From Chrysemys picta bellii (lineage: Eukaryota > Chordata > Testudines > Emydidae), in NCBI RefSeq assembly GCF_011386835.1, contig NC_088796.1, positions 85,953,968 to 86,017,967 of the forward strand: 64,000 bases of DNA. The letters run 5' to 3'. The translations under genes were made by a program, and so were the position numbers. Position 1 is the stretch's first letter. Each line of letters opens with the position of its first letter. Under the pieces are notes generated by a model, which was given only the letters and a program-made list of their open reading frames with translations, was not told the DNA's origin and made no database searches. Positions 58,788-64,000 of this stretch are shown here, piece after piece.

Positions 58788-59765
58788 TGTGTTTAGAACA
58801 TAAAAATACAGTTTCTCTAAAAATGCTGTTAATTAAGAAATTTTCTTTGCGAAAGATTGATTTTTATGAAATATTGTATAGGTTTCTAGATGCTAATGCT
58901 TACAATTTTGTTTCTATACATGCTGAGAAAACATTTCATCTGACATCAGAAATATGCATGAAAGAGTGTTTTATCAACCTTGCAAGGAACTTTAGATAAT
59001 GCAAACCAAATGTTAAAGTCTTCAAAAAAGATGCATTGAACTGCAAATAAAGTTAGGAGTTTTTTTTACCAGACTTCCTCCACCTGAATCCTTTTGGTCT
59101 TCTACTCTCTGGAAATGTTATGCTATCATGGCATGGGGCCAGAATCTACATAGTTATGACCCCTTTGCACCACTCAGGTGGCCTAAAGGGGCCATAGTGT
59201 AGCTGAAAATTCCCAGCTAGTGTAAATATACTGTATCTGGGCCCTGTACCTAGGCCTTTGCCCCCTGATATAAGGGGATTTAGCATGGCTTGGTATTTGT
59301 TACTCTTTGTTAAAATGAAGTTCCTGAAATAAATTCAAAATTGGGAAAAAACCCAATCTCAATCCTTAATAAAAAGGTTTGGAGAATGTAGAGATGAAAT
59401 TAATAGGTTTACATATAAATTAACCAGGATTCTATGGAAATTACTCACAAAAAAACTATAGGCTGTAATAGAAAATCATCTTTCTGTTTATTTTTCATAA
59501 GTAATAAATACTTCTGCTCTTAGCTGTTAAATACACCATGCTTTTCTTGATAATTACATACCAAATCCTGAGATGCACAAGAGGAAAGAATTATGCAACT
59601 CTGGGAAGGGAGAAGGAAAACTCATGTATAGTTGGCTGACTCAAATCAGCTGCTTTTGTCTGAAATTCAATCATGGGTCATTGAGGTGGTGGGTGACTTG
59701 ATGAACTAGTAACTTTTTTTAAAAAAAGGACAGCTGTTCAGGTACTGTATGTATCTATGAGTAAT
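58788..59765. other. No gene recognised
   Basis: Old-repeat-like words near 59160-59290. Otherwise unassigned. Confidence 0.4.
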
Positions 59766-59914
59766 CATGGAACCAGGGCTGGCTCCAGGCACCAGCCTGG
59801 CAAGCAGGTGCTTGGGGCAGCCACTCTGGAGAGGGGCGGCACGTCCAGCTATTCGGCGGCAATTCAGCGGACGGTCCCTCGCTCCAAAACCCTGGAGCCG
59901 GCCCTGCATGGAAC
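59766..59914. mobile_element. hAT-like MITE with CAGGGC ends (133 bp)
   Basis: Element 59774-59906 runs from CAGGGCTGGCTCCAGG to CTGGAGCCGGCCCTG, with exact 8-bp TSD CATGGAAC (59766-59773, 59907-59914). Confidence 0.92.
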
Positions 59915-60183
59915 TTATCAGAACAACTCATTCTGTCAAATTGTAGGCAATGCCACAATGAAGTTCACATCTTCAAGTGATAATTATCTACTAAAGAAAG
60001 CTGAACCTCTGTGTGTGACTGCTAATGAAAATATGAAGAAAATATATACAAACCAAGAAACCAATGGTACTTAACCTTCTGGAGCCACAGAAGATACTTA
60101 AAAATCAAATTACATACAAAACACATAAGAACTGTAATCAGCACACTTCATATGCCGAAACAAAGAAATAGCTTCAGATAGTC

Positions 60184-60469
60184 TACATGGCCAGGGCCGG
60201 CGCTTCCACTAGGCGACCTTGTGGGTCGCCTAGGGCGGCAGGATTTGGGGGGTGGCATTTTGCAGCCCTCGGTGGAAATTCGGCGGCGGGGGGCCCTTCC
60301 GCTCCAGGTCTTCAGAGGAAATTCGGCGGTGGGTCCTTCACTCGCTCCGGGACTCGCCGCCAAAGTGCCCCAAAGACGCGGAGTGGAAGGACCCCCGCCG
60401 CCGAATGCTCAGAGGAGGAGCGCTGCCGCCTAGGGCGGCAAAAACCCTGGCGCCGCTCCTGTACATGGC
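60184..60469. mobile_element. hAT-like element with CAGGGC ends (270 bp)
   Basis: Element 60192-60461 runs from CAGGGCCGGCGCTTCC to CTGGCGCCGCTCCTG, with exact 8-bp TSD TACATGGC (60184-60191, 60462-60469). Internal inverted words 'aggcgacc' / 'ggtcgcct' and repeated 'gcctagggcggca'. The overlapping GC-rich frames are not genes. Confidence 0.92.
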
Positions 60470-63400
60470 TGCTAATTTCTACTCAGTCCTCCTTTCCAAA
60501 GCTGTTGGTAATTTCCCTTCCCTTCCCTCCCCACCCCCTGCTTCCAGACAATGTCTTCTCCTCCTGGTTTTTCCTTGGCTCGTTGCAAGGAATTTGCTTT
60601 CTTCTTTCAGTCTAAGATCACCCTAATTTGTAACAGTATCTCCTACATTTTTCTCTTTCCTTCCAAAATGTTTGTTCTTCACTTCAGAAACATTTGGTAA
60701 TCCAATTCTTTAAAAACTGCACACTCAACACCCTTCACTATTGTTTGGCAGGTGCAGGCGGTGAGAAAAGGAAGGAAAGTTTGGACCTTATCCATTTACC
60801 ATGCATTGGGACTGATGAATTTTGGGGTATGTGGATCATTTTTGGTATTTCATCACTCCCAGTTTCTATCCAGCCAGAAACTAAACATGCCAAAACCTCA
60901 TCCTAACAGTTCAGAACTTTAATAATGAAGTTCAGGTTAAAAAAGTGGGCAGAGAGAGGAGTGTGAGTATGGCTGAGAGAGAGAGAGAGAGAGAGAGGGG
61001 TGATTGTATTTAAAGTGGTTCATCCATCTCTAATGAAGACATTATCTATACAGTTATTAGTAGATAATGTAGTAGCAGTATCATCATTATGCCATGCAGC
61101 ATTTCAAGGTCACTACCCCATGTAAATAACTCGTGTCTTTAATGTGCTCAGAAAAATTGTAGATATTCTGGAGGAAGGATCACAACCACACCAGGAATGT
61201 GATATCTCCTTGATATATGGTATGTTCTGTACAACCTATGTATCATCAGTAATCAGATTTACTTCACTATAAATTGATGAGATAATTATTCAGGATAGAT
61301 CAACCTGAAAAATTGAAATACAAAATTAAGCAATCCAGTGTTAGAAAATTATATACATTTTAATGAGTTACTGAAATTTATGCAAACTCGCTCTCTGCCT
61401 CTCCCTCCCCATAGCAACTTTGAAAGTAGGCCAATCTCACTGAGTTTGGCAATGTGGCATCCAATTTATTAATGAATGAATGAACTAAATTAAAGGGTTA
61501 TGGATGTGCTAACTGGATAATAAAAAAACAAAATATTTTCATCCTTTCAACACATATTCCAAAATTATTTTATATCTTAGAAGAGTGGCATGTCATTTAC
61601 TGTGGGCCAGTTTCTGCTATACTTACAAACATCAAGTGGTACCTCACTCCTGGAGCAGTACCACTAAAATCAACGGGACTGCTCAAGGGTTAATACTCAG
61701 TGTGAGTAAGAGTATCAGAACCTGACACATAGGCTTTGAATAAGGCCCAATCAAAGCAATTGATGGATTTGGATCTGGTCTAAGTTCCTGATTCTAAAAA
61801 CATTTAAGTATGTAGTTAAAAATGTCCCCACATGAGTAAAACTATGTATATGTTTAAGTGATTTGCAGGATTCAGGCCTAAATTAATGTGACACTAGTGT
61901 AGTATAATAGACAAAAGCTCAGTCAAAAAGTAGAATATATTATTTTATATGTAGGAAATTTACGTGACACAATAAAATGGAATATTCTGATGACTAAGAA
62001 GATTTACAGTAGTTCTTCAGTCAGGAGGTTGAATAATGGAACACATTGGCTGAGTCAAGATTAATGAGCTTCTCCAGAAACAAGAGGGGTAAAAACATCT
62101 CTTGACCTTAGGGACATTGAACCGGGTAGGACTTAGCCCCATTGACAATGTGTATAATAGCACCGATGAGCTAAACAGAATTTATTAAAATGAATATGCA
62201 AGACTTGAATTTCAGCCAACATTTGTATAATTCCTTGTTTAGTATGTAAGAGCAGGTATCTCATACATCAGAATAATCCAAGCACTGAGACCGAAAAAAC
62301 CCATGTGGATTTAAAAGAAAAAATTAATGTCTCTATTGCCAAGTGTGGTGTTTGTCACAGTGACCACACCTTATTAGAACGTAGGGATGTGAAATACCAC
62401 ATGGGAAAGCTTATATGCTAACGCCACGATCTTTGCATATTCAGAACACCAAGTACCTTTGCTTTAATACTAGAACTGATCATCTGTTTCTACTCAGGTT
62501 TAGTCTGAAGACTGGCATCCAAAGAAACAGTATGGCTCCTAAAATTTGAGAGAGAGAGAATCAGGATCACTTGTGTATGGCAGAGGCAACAAAGTTTGAT
62601 TAGTGAGGCAAGGCAGCACAATTCCCAGCTTCTTTTACCATATTCCAAGGCAGATGTATAAAGTTTAATAAGATGCCAAAGTGTTACTCAATAAGTAAGC
62701 CTGTTCCTGTATTATTTTTGAGGTTGCTGTTCAAGTCTTGTATCAAACTCCATTGTTTGTAAAAAGTTATAGACTTTACACAATCACAAGCTATTATCAA
62801 TATATTTACGAATTTATATGGTCCAAAAATCCTCAAACATTCAGTAATCACGGTATATTACGTTCAAAAAATAAATTTTCCATTATGTAGTTTTTATATC
62901 CCCTCTAGTTTAGTTTGTATGTAAGAGGTGGGAGAGGTTGAATTAATGATAAGGTAAGTAAAAAATATTTTGGAAAGGAGACCTAGATAGCAACAACTAG
63001 ATACTACAGTGACAGATGTATTAGTCATACAGTAGACAGATAGAAAGAAAGCCTATGACAACTAATATAAAAGTAATGACATATTTTTTGATGAAAGAGC
63101 TAGTGATACGCTAACTATAAAATACATATTTATGGCTTTTCTAGACATTTCTTCTTATAAATGCAAAACCCCTAGTGCCAGACCTCTTTTCACAGATTAT
63201 TACTGTTGAATAAAAAGCATTTTCCTTGATATCTGAACTCCCAATATTTCTAATCCTTCCATAATCCACGCCCTCAATCAGCCTCCCATTGGTCTTCTGA
63301 GGATTGGAGGAAACAGCTGGGGAAACAGGTTAACTTTGGACTGTGCCTATAAGGTAACTAAAGGAAAGGAAGTGAGCTCCAAATTGAGTGTCACCGTCAG

Positions 63401-64000
63401 TATGAGCACCTTGCCAGTTGCTTTCTCCAATCAGCATATACTGATTCATACCTTACAAAACTGACTAAGGTGTTTGACTTACTGGATACTCATTATTTGT
63501 GGGAATCTTCTCCCATCTTTGCATGCTTGTGTAGTGTTTACAAGAGGATGTTAACTTTGTCTAGTAGTCTTGAAAACTTACTATTATTTTCCTTTGAGCA
63601 AGCTGCAGTGGGAGGATTCACTTTCTTTGGAGAAGGAACTGAAGAAACTATGAGGTCTACGATCTAGTCTAGCTAACATTTATACTGAAAAACAAGTGAA
63701 AAAGTTGTAATTAAGTATGCGTGTTAATTTTAATTCTTAATCTGTAACACTAGTACAGCTGAGCCACTGAAGATATGTGAATTGTTATTGAAATAGTTTC
63801 AACATTTTCAGATGTATTTATATAAAACAGAGCTAGTCTGATCTATTTTGAAGATAGACAACTATGGTATGAGTGGTGCCAAAGAATAACATACCAAGAC
63901 TATGGGATCTAACTGACCTATCTGGTTGAAGTTCAATTGTTTACTCATTTGCACCTTAAATAGGTCAACAGCTGTTTTACTACATCCTCTCCAGCCCTTT
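60470..64000. other. No gene recognised
   Basis: Has a GA microsatellite (about 60970-60997) and old-repeat-like text near 61600-61880 ('atcaacgggactgctcaag'). No exon, RNA gene or intact mobile element is recognised. Confidence 0.4.

Noticed and set aside
1..64000. CRISPR arrays, operons, phage or bacterial features
   Set aside because: No regular repeat-spacer array or bacterial gene organisation; content is typical vertebrate repeat-rich DNA.

Overview
The window looks like non-coding nuclear DNA from a turtle, most likely a cryptodire. It is AT-rich, has no operons or bacterial signals, and holds two copies of the tRNA-derived turtle SINE (9042-9206 plus strand, 55604-55788 minus strand), CR1 LINE fragments on both strands, and many small terminal-inverted-repeat (TIR) elements. 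Family names for the repeats rest on recognition plus structure visible here (TIRs, target-site duplications or TSDs, Pol III boxes, protein motifs). No database search was run. I found no convincing host protein-coding exon and no functional RNA gene, so the window is probably intergenic or within a large intron.

The main object is an almost intact Ty3/Gypsy-class LTR retrotransposon at 46732-53527. It has two 815-bp LTRs that differ at one base, a 5-bp TSD (GCACC), a Leu-tRNA-like primer binding site, gag, a 1323-codon pol frame and a polypurine tract. Its domain order is zinc knuckle, protease, integrase, reverse transcriptase, RNase H. Integrase therefore precedes RT, as in Ty1/copia and in the Gmr1-like branch of Ty3/Gypsy. 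The only coding break seen is a -1 frame change at a run of four T inside gag. It sits in an older LINE remnant.

Region by region: 0-9 kb is mostly unassigned, with a PIF/Harbinger-like MITE at 5.6 kb and a repeat shared between 2.1 and 7.7 kb. 9-14 kb has a SINE, a broken Harbinger transposase and an LTR-like relic. 18-21 kb has a perfect inverted-repeat insertion, a 970-bp TIR element and a CR1 endonuclease-region fragment. 23-31 kb is dense: a GC-rich hairpin concatemer, an old composite carrying three younger insertions, and a U2 snRNA fragment. 31-36.3 kb is an LTR-like block, then a plus-strand CR1 interrupted by a minus-strand CR1 and a MITE. 41-44 kb has MITEs, one with a hAT element inside it. 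54-60.5 kb holds five short elements of the CAGGGC-terminal hAT-like type, four of them with clear 8-bp TSDs.

The elements date one another. The Gmr1-like element is clearly young (1 difference in 815 LTR bases). The exact-TSD hAT elements look fairly young, the CR1 and Harbinger coding remnants are old, and a MIR/CORE-SINE relic at 56.8 kb is the oldest layer.
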